Source of the DNA: Granulicella arctica
GTDB lineage: Bacteria; Acidobacteriota; Terriglobia; Terriglobales; Acidobacteriaceae
Length of the DNA: 64,000 nucleotides
Reading direction: 5' to 3'
Assembly: GCF_013410065.1 (NCBI RefSeq)
Contig: NZ_JACCCW010000001.1
Location: 868,001-932,000 of the forward strand
The notes beneath the pieces are model-generated. The model was not told where the DNA came from, searched no databases, and worked only from the letters and a program-made list of their open reading frames with translations. Shown one piece after another: positions 23,947 through 32,565 of the stretch (positions are counted from its first letter, which is position 1; every line of letters starts with the position of its first letter). The position numbers and the translations under genes were made by a program.

Positions 23947-26862
23947 CTAAACCTTTCCCGCCAACTGCCGCAGCACATACTGCAAGATCCCACCATGCTG
24001 ATAGTACAAAATCTCCTGCGGCGTATCGATCCGCAGCGTCGCCGGAAAGCTCTTCGTCACGCCCAGCTCCGACTCCGCCACAATCGTCAGGTTGCGCCCA
24101 TTCGCAAACTTGCTGTCGAGCATCGCCTGCAACTGCCCCGGCTCATCCCCAACATGGAAGATCTCCTCGCCCGTCAGCCCCAGCGACTCCGCGCTCTCTC
24201 CCGGCTCAAACTGGAACGGCAGAATCCCCATCCCCACCAGGTTCGACCGATGAATCCGCTCATAGCTCTCCGCGATCACAAACTTGATCCCCAGCAGCCG
24301 CGGCCCCTTCGCCGCCCAGTCGCGCGACGACCCCGACCCATACTCCTTACCCGCAAGAATGCACAGCGGCGTCCCGCGCTCAGCATAGATAACCGAAGCA
24401 TCGTAGATCGACATCTCCGTCAGATCCGGCAGCAGCCGCGTCACGCCGCCCTCCGTCCCCGGAGCCATCTTGTTTCGCAGCCGCACATTCGCGAATGTCC
24501 CGCGCACCATCACCTCATGGTTGCCGCGCCGCGACCCATAGCTGTTGAAGTCCACTGGAGCAACCCCATGCTCCATCAGGTACTGCCCCGCCGGTCCATT
24601 CTTCTTGATCGACCCCGCCGGCGAAATATGGTCCGTCGTCACCGAGTCGCCCAGCACCGCCAGCGCCCGCGCCGCCTTGATGTCCTCAATCGGAGCAGGC
24701 ACCGCCGTCATCCCATCGAAGTAAGGAGCCTTGCGAATGTACGTCGAATCCGGCTCCCACCCATACGTATCGCCCTCTGGAAACTTCAGGTGCTGCCAGT
24801 TCGCATCCCCATCCGACACCGTCGCATACTGCGTCCGGAACATCTCCGAATCGATGCAGCTCGCCACCGTCTCCGAAACCTCCTTCTGCATCGGCCAGAT
24901 GTCCTTCAGGAACACTGCCTCACCGCCCGTGCCCCGGCCAATCGCCTCCGTCGCAAAGTTGTGATGGATCGTTCCTGCCAAAGCGTATGCAACCACGAGC
25001 GGCGGACTCATCAGATAATTCGCCCGCACCTCCGGAGAAATGCGCCCCTCGAAGTTCCGGTTTCCCGACAGCACCGACACCGCCACCAGACCATGGTCCT
25101 CAATCGCCTTCGATACATCCGTCGGCAGCGGCCCCGAGTTCCCAATGCACGTCGTACATCCATAGCCAACCGTCTGGAAACGCAGCGCATCGAGATACTG
25201 CGACAGCCCCGCCTTGTTGTAGTAATCCGTCACCACACGCGACCCCGGAGCCAGCGAAGTCTTCACCCACGGCGGCGTCCGCAGCCCCTTCTCCACAGCC
25301 TTCTTCGCCAGCAACCCAGCCGCCACCATCACATACGGATTCGATGTATTCGTGCAGCTCGTAATCGCCGCAATCACAATCGACCCATGATTCAGGTACG
25401 GCTCCGGATCGACCCCAAACCGTCCCTTGATCGAGGTCGGCTGCACCTCCAGCGACTCCGTCTCCGTCAGCGTCGCAACCGCTACACTCTCACCCTCAGC
25501 GACAGCCGCACCCGTGCCATTCGGCATCGCATGGCCACCCTCACCCTCCCACCGAACTACCTGCCGAACCTCTCCCTTATTCCCATTCGGCCCCAGCAAC
25601 GCCGGAAGCTGCTGCGCAAAGCTCTCCGCCGCACCCGACAGCAGCACCCGATCCTGCGGACGCTTCGGCCCCGCCACACTCGGCTCCACCGTCGCCAGAT
25701 CCAGCGAGATCGTCGCCGAATACACCGCCTCAGCCGCATCCGCCGTATGGAACATTCCCTGCTCGCGGTAGTACGCCTCCACCAGCGCAATCTGTTCCTC
25801 TGTCCGCCCCGTCAACCGCAGATAGCGCAGCGTCTCCGCATCCACCGGGAAGATCCCGCACGTCGCCCCATACTCCGGAGCCATATTCGCAATCGTCGCC
25901 CGATCCGCCAGCGGCAGCTCGCTGATCCCCGGCCCATAAAACTCCACAAACTTGCCGACCACGCCCAGCTTCCGCAACATCTCCGTCACCGTCAACACAA
26001 GGTCCGTCGCAGTCGTCCCCTCCTTCAGCTTGCCCGTCAGTTTGAACCCAACCACCTGCGGGATCAGCATCGACACCGGCTGCCCCAGCATCGCCGCCTC
26101 GGCCTCAATGCCACCCACACCCCAACCCAGCACGCCCAACCCATTCACCATCGTCGTATGCGAGTCCGTCCCGACCAGCGTATCGGGATACGCAAACGCA
26201 TGCGTCTCTTCCACGCTGGCCTTGTGCCCTTCAACCGCGACAGCATCAAGACTCCGCTCCGGCGAAGTCGTAAACACCACCCGCGCCAGATACTCCAGAT
26301 TCACCTGATGACAGATCCCCATCCCCGGCGGCACAGCGGAGAAGTTATCGAACGCCGTCTGCCCCCACTTCAAAAACGCATACCGCTCCCGGTTCCGCTT
26401 AAACTCCAGCGCCGCATTCAGGTCATACGAGTGCTTCGTCCCAAACTCATCCACCTGCACCGAGTGATCAATCACCAGCTCCGCCGGTTGCAGCGGATTA
26501 ATCTTCTCCGGATCGCCACCCAGCGCCCGCATCGCATCCCGCATCGCAGCCAGATCCACAATCGCCGGAACCCCGGTAAAGTCCTGCATCAACACCCGCG
26601 CCGGCATATACGCGATCTCCCGCGAAGGCTCCGCCTTCGGGTCCCACGCCGCCAGAAATTTGATATCGTCCGCCGTCACCGTCCGGCCATCCTCATGCCG
26701 CAGCAGGTTCTCAAGCAGCACGCGCAGCGAGAACGGCAGCCGCGTCAGCGCAACGCCCTGCTCCGCCAGCGCCTTCAGGCGAAAGAGCGTATACGTCGTG
26801 GAACCGCTGGTAAGGGTGGACTTGCTTTTAAAAGAATCGAGGTGCGTGGAAGGCATGGTCAT
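23947..26862 (-). CDS. acnA: Aconitate hydratase
   Basis: Aconitase interconverts citrate and isocitrate in the TCA cycle. The 971-residue protein has the first iron-sulfur cysteine in [15 protein letters not shown] and the other two in [12 protein letters not shown]. It also has [57 protein letters not shown] and [18 protein letters not shown]. It is about 80 residues longer than E. coli AcnA. About 40 of these lie between KRPQDRV and [10 protein letters not shown], including a Gly/Ala/Glu-rich spacer. The ATG at 26862 or the one two codons later may be used. It stands alone. Confidence 0.95.
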   Translation of the reverse strand: MTMPSTHLDSFKSKSTLTSGSTTYTLFRLKALAEQGVALTRLPFSLRVLLENLLRHEDGRTVTADDIKFLAAWDPKAEPSREIAYMPARVLMQDFTGVPAIVDLAAMRDAMRALGGDPEKINPLQPAELVIDHSVQVDEFGTKHSYDLNAALEFKRNRERYAFLKWGQTAFDNFSAVPPGMGICHQVNLEYLARVVFTTSPERSLDAVAVEGHKASVEETHAFAYPDTLVGTDSHTTMVNGLGVLGWGVGGIEAEAAMLGQPVSMLIPQVVGFKLTGKLKEGTTATDLVLTVTEMLRKLGVVGKFVEFYGPGISELPLADRATIANMAPEYGATCGIFPVDAETLRYLRLTGRTEEQIALVEAYYREQGMFHTADAAEAVYSATISLDLATVEPSVAGPKRPQDRVLLSGAAESFAQQLPALLGPNGNKGEVRQVVRWEGEGGHAMPNGTGAAVAEGESVAVATLTETESLEVQPTSIKGRFGVDPEPYLNHGSIVIAAITSCTNTSNPYVMVAAGLLAKKAVEKGLRTPPWVKTSLAPGSRVVTDYYNKAGLSQYLDALRFQTVGYGCTTCIGNSGPLPTDVSKAIEDHGLVAVSVLSGNRNFEGRISPEVRANYLMSPPLVVAYALAGTIHHNFATEAIGRGTGGEAVFLKDIWPMQKEVSETVASCIDSEMFRTQYATVSDGDANWQHLKFPEGDTYGWEPDSTYIRKAPYFDGMTAVPAPIEDIKAARALAVLGDSVTTDHISPAGSIKKNGPAGQYLMEHGVAPVDFNSYGSRRGNHEVMVRGTFANVRLRNKMAPGTEGGVTRLLPDLTEMSIYDASVIYAERGTPLCILAGKEYGSGSSRDWAAKGPRLLGIKFVIAESYERIHRSNLVGMGILPFQFEPGESAESLGLTGEEIFHVGDEPGQLQAMLDSKFANGRNLTIVAESELGVTKSFPATLRIDTPQEILYYQHGGILQYVLRQLAGKV

Positions 26863-27195
26863 CTCTCCTGAAGCGCCACAGATACGCCATGGCAGCTTGG
26901 GTTGGCTCGCTCGCGAAGAGCGGGGAACGTTCGAAGGGTAGCAGAGAGGTTAAGGAGAAAACTACGAGCGGCCCCGGTCGCGACGACCAAGGCGAAAGCG
27001 CTTGAGGAAGGGAACGCGCAGGCTCATAAAAGCAGTTTACCGCCAGATAACCAAACTCGGCCACAGTTTTTCACGCCCCCTCTCACCCGCAGGAGTACCA
27101 TAAATTGGCTCAGCAGCTGCACTATCGGCAACAGACCGCATCTTATTCCGAGTACAAGTGTTCCAGATAACGGTAAGTAACAGCAGGAGAGACAA
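26863..27195. other. Divergent intergenic region between acnA and Gln-rich lipoprotein
   Basis: There is no convincing gene. It should hold the acnA promoter on the minus strand and the promoter for the lipoprotein at 27196, which is preceded by CAGCAGGAGAG. I see no riboswitch or clear operator. Confidence 0.5.
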
Positions 27196-28965
27196 ATGCT
27201 CGACCTTAAACATCTCGCAAAACAATTTCCCGCACGCACCTACATTCTCGGTGCTGCCATAGGGCTCGTAGGACTTGCAGGACTAACCGCAGCCACAGGC
27301 TGCAAGGGCAACCCCAACCCGGCAACCACGGCCGATAACTCAGGCCCCGATCCAGCCGCCACCAACGAAGCCACCGTAGACCCCAATCAGACTGCTCCAC
27401 AGCAGCAGTACACCCAGCCAGCGACTACAAACTACGCACCGGCCACACCACGCACACGCGTCCTCAGCCAGCGCCAAACCAACGAAGCCCAGCAGCAGGC
27501 CCAGGACTATCAGCAGCAACCGCAACAGCAGTATCAGCAGCCGCAACAGCAGTATCAAGCTCCCAACCCTGACAACTATGTCCCGCCCGCCCAGAACGAT
27601 CAATACGCCCAGCAGAACGACCAGAGCTATCAGTCAGGCGACGAAAACTTCGATCAGACCATCGACTCCTACGCCGAACAGCCCCCGCCGCCACTCCCCG
27701 TCTATCAGCAACCACCCGCTCCCTACCCCAACTATCTCTGGACCCCCGGCTACTGGGCCTGGGCGCCCGTTGGCTACTACTGGGTCCCCGGAGCCTGGTG
27801 CGCCCCCCCTTACAGTGGTGCCCTCTGGACCCCCGGCTACTGGGGCTTCTATGGTGGACGCTACGGCTTCCACCGCGGCTCCTGGGGCCTGCACATCGGC
27901 TTCTACGGCGGCATCAACTACGGCTTCGGTTACATTGGCCACGGCTATGAGGGCGGCTACTGGAACGGCAACAACTTCTACTACAACCGCGCCGTCAGCA
28001 ACGTCAACGTCACCAACATCCACAACGTCTACGTCCGCAACGTAACCGTCAACAACACGACGATCAATAACACAACCATCATCAATAACAACCGCGTCAG
28101 CTACAACGGCGGTCGCGGCGGTATCCAGGCACGACCCGCTGCGTTTGAAGTCGCAGCCATGCGCCAGCAGCGCACGCCCCCCATGGCCGCACAGGTCCAG
28201 CTCCACCAACAGGCCGCACAGAACCGCGGAAACTTCTACAGCGCAAACCAGGGACGCCCGGCAACCGTCGTCGCCCAGCGCCCACTCGCCGCCGACCGCG
28301 GCATAGTCGCTCCCCCACGCAACATCCAACAGCAGCAGGTAAATCGTCCCGGCACAACCGCCGGAGGCTTCAACAACCAGCAGCTACAGCAGCAGCAGCT
28401 TCAACAGAGAAATCAGCAGCAACAGATTCAGCAGCGCAACGAGCAGCAACTACAGCTCCAGCAGAAAAACCAGCAAGAGCTGCAACAGCGCAATCAGCAG
28501 CAGCTACAACAGCGCAACGAACAACAGCAGCTACAGCAGAAAAATCAGCAGGAGCAGCAACAGCGGAATCAGCAGTTGCAGCAACAGCAGCTCCAACAGA
28601 GAAACGAGCAGCAGTTACAGCAATGGAACCAGCAGCAGCAGCAGGTTCAGCAGCGCAACGAGCAGCAGCAACAACAGCAAAAAAACCAGCAAGAGCAGCA
28701 ACAACGGAATCAGCAGCTACAACAACAGCAACATCAGCAACAAATACAACAGCAGCAACACCAACAACAGGTGCAGCAACAACAACGCCAACAACAGGTG
28801 CAGCAACAACAGCGCCAACAGCAGGTACAACAGCAGCAACATCAACAACAGGTGCAGCAACAACAGCGTCAACAGCAGCAAAAGGTTGAGCAGCAGCAAA
28901 AGGCTCCTCAACCACGCCCCCAGGAAGCCCGTCCAACGGAGAAGCCCGAAGAGAAGCCCCGCTAA
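27196..28965 (+). CDS. WxxGxW-repeat, Gln-rich lipoprotein
   Basis: A 589-residue envelope protein. An N-terminal hydrophobic segment with lipobox-like TAATGC (Cys36) suggests lipidation. Next comes a Gln/Pro-rich linker. Then follows an aromatic block of WTPGYW and YYWVPGAWCAPP units (YXWxxGxW-type repeats), a Gly/Tyr-rich FYGGINYGFGYIGHGYEGGY stretch and an Asn/Thr/Val-rich part (NNTTINNTTIINNN). The last 230 residues are mostly Q with N, R, E and K, in units such as QQRNQQQLQ. The DNA there is CAG/CAA repeat-like. Similar proteins are common in acidobacteria but their role is unknown; a wall- or surface-associated scaffold is a guess. Confidence 0.8.
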   Translation: MLDLKHLAKQFPARTYILGAAIGLVGLAGLTAATGCKGNPNPATTADNSGPDPAATNEATVDPNQTAPQQQYTQPATTNYAPATPRTRVLSQRQTNEAQQQAQDYQQQPQQQYQQPQQQYQAPNPDNYVPPAQNDQYAQQNDQSYQSGDENFDQTIDSYAEQPPPPLPVYQQPPAPYPNYLWTPGYWAWAPVGYYWVPGAWCAPPYSGALWTPGYWGFYGGRYGFHRGSWGLHIGFYGGINYGFGYIGHGYEGGYWNGNNFYYNRAVSNVNVTNIHNVYVRNVTVNNTTINNTTIINNNRVSYNGGRGGIQARPAAFEVAAMRQQRTPPMAAQVQLHQQAAQNRGNFYSANQGRPATVVAQRPLAADRGIVAPPRNIQQQQVNRPGTTAGGFNNQQLQQQQLQQRNQQQQIQQRNEQQLQLQQKNQQELQQRNQQQLQQRNEQQQLQQKNQQEQQQRNQQLQQQQLQQRNEQQLQQWNQQQQQVQQRNEQQQQQQKNQQEQQQRNQQLQQQQHQQQIQQQQHQQQVQQQQRQQQVQQQQRQQQVQQQQHQQQVQQQQRQQQQKVEQQQKAPQPRPQEARPTEKPEEKPR

Positions 28966-28984
28966 CCTACAGATGAAAGCAAAA

Positions 28985-29021
28985 CAGAATCGGCGTCAGT
29001 CTAAGACTGGCGCCGATTCTG
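28985..29021. terminator. Terminator hairpin between convergent genes
   Basis: CAGAATCGGCGTCAGTC (28985-29001) pairs with GACTGGCGCCGATTCTG (29005-29021) through one wobble, with a TAA loop. On the minus strand it is followed by TTTTGC, suiting termination of mntH. It also follows the lipoprotein gene on the plus strand. Confidence 0.75.
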
Positions 29022-29040
29022 TCTCTGGCCCTCTAGCCAC

Positions 29041-30402
29041 CTACGTCCCCAACATCAATTGCCCCAGCAGCACCACATTCAGCGCCACGATAATCCCCAC
29101 CGTAACCCACCCGGCAACCTTCGTCCCCACCCCGCTGACAAAGCTCCCCATCACCCCATGCCTGTTGCTCAAAATCAGCAGCGGCACCAGCGCAAACGGC
29201 AGCGTGAAACTCAGCACCACCTGTGACAGGATCAAAATCTTCAGCGGATCAAGCCCCACCGCAATCACCACGATCGCCGGAATAATCGTAATCAGCCGCC
29301 GCAGAAAGATCGAAAATTTGATATCGAGAAATCCTTCGATAATCACCTGTCCCGCCATCACCCCCACCGTCGACGACGACAGCCCCGAGCACAGCAGCGC
29401 CACCGCAAACACCGTCGCCGCAGCCGGTCCCAGCAACGGCCCCAGCGTCCGATAAGCCTGCTCCACATCCGTCACCGGAGCGCCCAGATGCGTAAACGCC
29501 ACCGCAGCCATCACGATCATCGCCGAATTAATCAGCCAAGCCCCATTCATCGCGACAAACACATCCACCAGCTCGAACCGCAGATACTGCCGCCGCAACC
29601 CATCGCTCAACGACTCCACGCGAGGCAGCGGAGACACCACCACCGCCGTCATTCCCTCAGCCGCCATCCCCTTCAACCGCGGCTGCACCAGCGCCGAATG
29701 CAGATAGATCACATGCGGCATCACCGTCGCCCCCAGCATCGACACCGCCAGATAAATGCTGTCGTGAAAGTTCCCCGCGCTACTCGTATCCAGCGTCGGC
29801 ACCAGCGTATGGAACGCCGCCAGCCGCCAATCCGGATGCACCAGCAGCACCTCGAACCCATAGCAAAGCCCGATCACGCCCACGAACACCATGATTCCGC
29901 CCTCGAGCCAGCGATACCCCGCAAGGTCCAGCGCAAGAATCAAAAACACCGCCCCCGCAGACACCACCGCTGACGCCAGCAGCGTCTCCGTCCGCGTCCA
30001 TCCATGCGCCAGCAGCGCCGGCCCACACAGCAAATACAACCCCAGCGCCGCTCCCAGAAACTCTGCCAGGTCCGTCGCAATCGCCGCAATCTCCGCGCAC
30101 CCCCACAGAAACAACGTCATCGGCCGCGAAAAATGCTTCCTGCAATTCTGCGGTAGCGTCAGCCCCGTCACAATCCCCAGCTTCGCCGAAAGATACTGCA
30201 CCAGGATCGCCATCGCGTTCGACCACAACAGCACCCACAGCAGCCGATAGCCAAACTGCGACCCACCCGCGATATTCGTCGCGAAATTACCCGGATCGAT
30301 ATACGCAACCGACGCCACAAACGCCGGGCCGAAGTAGCTCCATAGCTGCTTCCGCCAGCTCCCCACCTGAACCTCTGGCTCACTAACTAAATATTTAGCC
30401 AT
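29041..30402 (-). CDS. mntH: Nramp-family Mn2+/metal transporter
   Basis: This is a multi-spanning inner-membrane proton-coupled metal importer of about 453 residues from the ATG at 30402. The canonical TM1 motif YIDPGNFATNI and TM6 motif MPHVIYLHSAL coordinate the metal. Hydrophobic segments fit the 11-12 spans of the family. A GTG at 30366 with AGAGG 5 nt upstream would leave the palindrome at 30387-30398 outside the coding sequence and may be the true start. The adjacent divergent gene encodes a DtxR/MntR regulator, so manganese- or iron-dependent control is likely. Confidence 0.92.
   Translation of the reverse strand: MAKYLVSEPEVQVGSWRKQLWSYFGPAFVASVAYIDPGNFATNIAGGSQFGYRLLWVLLWSNAMAILVQYLSAKLGIVTGLTLPQNCRKHFSRPMTLFLWGCAEIAAIATDLAEFLGAALGLYLLCGPALLAHGWTRTETLLASAVVSAGAVFLILALDLAGYRWLEGGIMVFVGVIGLCYGFEVLLVHPDWRLAAFHTLVPTLDTSSAGNFHDSIYLAVSMLGATVMPHVIYLHSALVQPRLKGMAAEGMTAVVVSPLPRVESLSDGLRRQYLRFELVDVFVAMNGAWLINSAMIVMAAVAFTHLGAPVTDVEQAYRTLGPLLGPAAATVFAVALLCSGLSSSTVGVMAGQVIIEGFLDIKFSIFLRRLITIIPAIVVIAVGLDPLKILILSQVVLSFTLPFALVPLLILSNRHGVMGSFVSGVGTKVAGWVTVGIIVALNVVLLGQLMLGT
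30387..30398. promoter_or_regulatory. Candidate MntR/DtxR operator between mntH and mntR
   Basis: The perfect 12-bp palindrome CTAAATATTTAG lies in the short space between the two divergent genes. It overlaps the first codons of mntH if the ATG at 30402 is used. Related CTAA/TTAG half-motifs recur in the flanks. No U-tract or other gene explains it. The assignment is inference. Confidence 0.45.
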
Positions 30403-30439
30403 GACTAAGTATCGCTGCAATGTTAAGCTAAATCAAGCG

Positions 30440-31168
30440 ATGCCCAAGACAAAAGTGAAATCGAAGGCGAAACCTTCACGATCCTCCGAAGCCAGCAAAG
30501 CAGGCAGCGAAGCAGTAGACGACTACCTCAAGACCATCTTCCAGCTCAGCGGACGCGAAGAACGCCAGGTCGCCAGCACCGAGATCGCCGTCCAGCTCGC
30601 CATCAGCGGAGCCTCCGCCACCAACATGCTCCAGAAGCTCGCCGCCACCGAGCCGCCCATGGTTCTCTATCGCAAACACCACGGCGTCAAGCTCGCCCGC
30701 GCAGGCCGCAAGCGCGCCCTCGAGATCATCCGCCACCATCGCCTCCTCGAAACCTTCCTCCACCAGGTCCTCGACTACCCCTGGGACGAGGTCCACCAGG
30801 AGGCCGAGCGCCTCGAGCACTTCATCTCCGAGCGCTTCGAAGAGCGCATCGCCGCCAAGCTCGGCCACCCCGAGTTCGACCCCCACGGCCACGCCATCCC
30901 CGCCCTCGACGGCTCCCTCCCCGGCCAGGACCTGCAATCCCTCGCCCAGCTCGGCCCCGGCCAGTCCGCCAAAGTCGTCAGCGTCTCCGACAAAGACCCC
31001 GCCATGCTCCGCTACCTCGCCGCGCAGGGCATCCGCCCCGGCGTCCGCCTCACCCTCGGCGAGCAGCTCCCCTTCAAAGGCTCCTGGCAGATCCGCATCG
31101 GCCGCTCCACCACCCCCACCCTCCTCAGCGACTCCCTCGCCGCCGCCATCCTCGTCGCCCGCACCTGA
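30440..31168 (+). CDS. mntR: DtxR/MntR-family metal-dependent regulator
   Basis: The 242-residue protein has the N-terminal winged helix of DtxR-like regulators (VDDYLKTIFQLSGREERQVA, AISGASATNMLQKL). The metal-binding dimerisation domain follows (HHRLLETFLHQVLDYPWDEVHQEAERLEHFIS), then a C-terminal FeoA/SH3-like domain. The start at 30440 (MPKTKVKSK) replaces a less likely upstream start at 30401. The basic N-terminus is unusual but short. It is divergent from mntH, its probable target. The gene is followed by two copies of the interspersed repeat. Confidence 0.9.
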   Translation: MPKTKVKSKAKPSRSSEASKAGSEAVDDYLKTIFQLSGREERQVASTEIAVQLAISGASATNMLQKLAATEPPMVLYRKHHGVKLARAGRKRALEIIRHHRLLETFLHQVLDYPWDEVHQEAERLEHFISERFEERIAAKLGHPEFDPHGHAIPALDGSLPGQDLQSLAQLGPGQSAKVVSVSDKDPAMLRYLAAQGIRPGVRLTLGEQLPFKGSWQIRIGRSTTPTLLSDSLAAAILVART

Positions 31169-31185
31169 TCCATCCCCCAAGAACA

Positions 31186-31282
31186 CTGTCATCCCGAACG
31201 AAGGGCAAAGCCCGCAGTCGAAGCCCGTCCTGAGCTTGTCGAAGGAACCTGCAGTTGTCTTTGCCTTTGCTGTTGCCTGTTC
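31186..31282 (+). repeat. Interspersed intergenic repeat, copy 3
   Basis: CTGTCATCCCGAACGAAGGG, then CAAAGCCCGCAGTCGAAG. It carries an internal extra CCCGTCCTGAGCTTGTCGAA before the usual GAACCTGCAGTTGTC and TTTGCCTTTGCTGTTGCC tail. It lies just after mntR. Confidence 0.8.
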
Positions 31283-31302
31283 TTTCTCCACCCCATAACC
31301 AA

Positions 31303-31385
31303 ACTGTCATCCTGAGCGAAGGGCAAAGCCCGCAGTCGAAGGACCTGCGGTTGTCTTTGCCTTTGCCGTTGCTGTTGCCTGTTCT
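31303..31385 (+). repeat. Interspersed intergenic repeat, copy 4
   Basis: CTGTCATCCTGAGCGAAGGG, then CAAAGCCCGCAGTCGAAGGA, CCTGCGGTTGTC and a TTTGCCTTTGCCGTTGCTGT tail. It is a direct repeat of the copy ending about 20 nt upstream. Confidence 0.8.
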
Positions 31386-31451
31386 CCCCAACCAAAACCC
31401 CACCTAAAACATCCCTCAGCAACAACATCCCAGCTATGCCGAGATGTCATC

Positions 31452-32363
31452 TCAAGACCCAAGCCCAATATCCTTGCGAAGAAACACCGTTGCCTGGGGA
31501 TTATCGTTATAGCGTTCGCACGAAACATACCCACGTTTCCTATAGAGAGCTATGGCGGCCTTCAGATCGTCATAGCTATCAAGGTAGATCCAACGCAGAT
31601 GCTTGCTCCGAGCGAAATCCTCCTGCGCGTCCAGCAGCCTGTCAGCAATGTGATGCCCACGGGCTACAGGCTGAACATAGAGACGCTTACACTCCCCGGC
31701 AAACCGAACCGAGCCAAGCTCTCGCAAGACAACACACCCAACGGCCTTTTCATCCAGATAAGCAAGCCACATCCCCGAACCGGGAGCATCGATAATCCTT
31801 TGGATCGCTTCAGGAGTATCCCGTTGGACAACGCTGACCGCCACGTAATACTCCTCTAGCAAGCGAAGCGCGTCGTCGTTGGACTCAGACAAGCGAACGA
31901 TTCGAATGGAGGGTCCTTCAGGTTCGCTCAGAATGGAGCGAACCTTCGAAAGCGCTTCAACCAGCGCCTCGCGATCCTTGGAATGGACGTGAGCCAGCAG
32001 CACTTGTATCTGGAGTGCTGATTGTTCGTTCAGCCACGCCAAGGAGCTCTCTCCCGCAGCCGAGAGTGTAAGCAACTTCTCACGACCGTCCTGCTTCGAT
32101 AACGTCTGGCGCACCAGCTTTCGCTTGGTCAACAGCGTAAGGCTGCGGCTGATGTATCCGGCATTCAGACCAAGCGTCTCGCGTAATAAGGAGGCCGTCA
32201 GCCGGGGGCTCGCTCCGATCTCATACAAGATGCGCGCTTCTGTAAGCGAAAGATCCCCGCCAAGGTGCCGCTTGCGCAACAAGCCTAGCCGCGCCGTGTA
32301 GAAGCGATTAAACTCCCGCACCGCAGAGATTTGTTTCTCTTCCTGAATGCTTTTGAGCACCAT
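31452..32363 (-). CDS. MarR-family regulator fused to GNAT acetyltransferase
   Basis: This 303-residue two-domain protein has an N-terminal MarR winged helix (LSLTEARILYEIG, TASLLRETLGLNAGYISRSL, LVRQTLSKQDGREKLLTLS; about 40-115). A C-terminal GNAT domain (about 155-300) includes KRLYVQPVARGHHIADRLL with the acetyl-CoA loop, then IYLDSYDDLKAAIALYRKRG. Such fusions may regulate genes and acetylate a small molecule or protein. A near-perfect palindrome 14 nt upstream of its ATG is a plausible autoregulatory operator. It is divergent from purD. Confidence 0.9.
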   Translation of the reverse strand: MVLKSIQEEKQISAVREFNRFYTARLGLLRKRHLGGDLSLTEARILYEIGASPRLTASLLRETLGLNAGYISRSLTLLTKRKLVRQTLSKQDGREKLLTLSAAGESSLAWLNEQSALQIQVLLAHVHSKDREALVEALSKVRSILSEPEGPSIRIVRLSESNDDALRLLEEYYVAVSVVQRDTPEAIQRIIDAPGSGMWLAYLDEKAVGCVVLRELGSVRFAGECKRLYVQPVARGHHIADRLLDAQEDFARSKHLRWIYLDSYDDLKAAIALYRKRGYVSCERYNDNPQATVFLRKDIGLGS

Positions 32364-32376
32364 GGAAAGAGTCTAT

Positions 32377-32409
32377 GTGCAATTAATTGCTAAAAGCAAC
32401 TAATTGCAC
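32377..32409. promoter_or_regulatory. Putative operator of the MarR-GNAT gene
   Basis: GTGCAATTAATTGCT (32377-32391) and AGCAACTAATTGCAC (32395-32409) are inverted repeats with one mismatch around AAA. The core GCAATTAATTGC is itself a 12-bp palindrome. This AT-rich dyad lies directly upstream of the regulator gene, as MarR operators usually do. Confidence 0.65.
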
Positions 32410-32461
32410 GCTCGATCCTATTCACACCGCGTGCGTCAGTAAGGAGACGTCGAAACCAAAA

Positions 32462-32477
32462 TGTTCCACGTGGAACA
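32462..32477. other. parS (ParB-binding) site 1
   Basis: TGTTCCACGTGGAACA is a perfect 16-bp palindrome matching the parS pattern TGTTNCACGTGNAACA. It lies upstream of purD. The short reading frame MFHVEHSS through this site is a by-product of parS. Confidence 0.85.
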
Positions 32478-32565
32478 TTCCTCGCCCCGTTTGACTTCAC
32501 CCCCCACACCCCCTAGCCTCAAAGGGTTAGCCTTAAAAAGTCCAGCAGCAGGAGCATCCGTTTTC

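Noticed and set aside
23995..26871. A 958-codon open frame on the plus strand opposite acnA
   Set aside because: It is an antisense by-product of high-GC codon use; its translation is Arg/His/Pro-rich with no family motif, while acnA on the other strand is certain.
28717..28911. Leu-rich minus-strand frame opposite the Gln repeats
   Set aside because: It is the complement of CAG/CAA repeats and not a gene.
30476..31291. Minus-strand frame opposite mntR, Gly/Glu/Val-rich
   Set aside because: Composition is that of an antisense frame and mntR is well supported.
32461..32565. Extended purD start MFHVEHSS
   Set aside because: The codons come from a parS palindrome and the PurD family start is at 32566.
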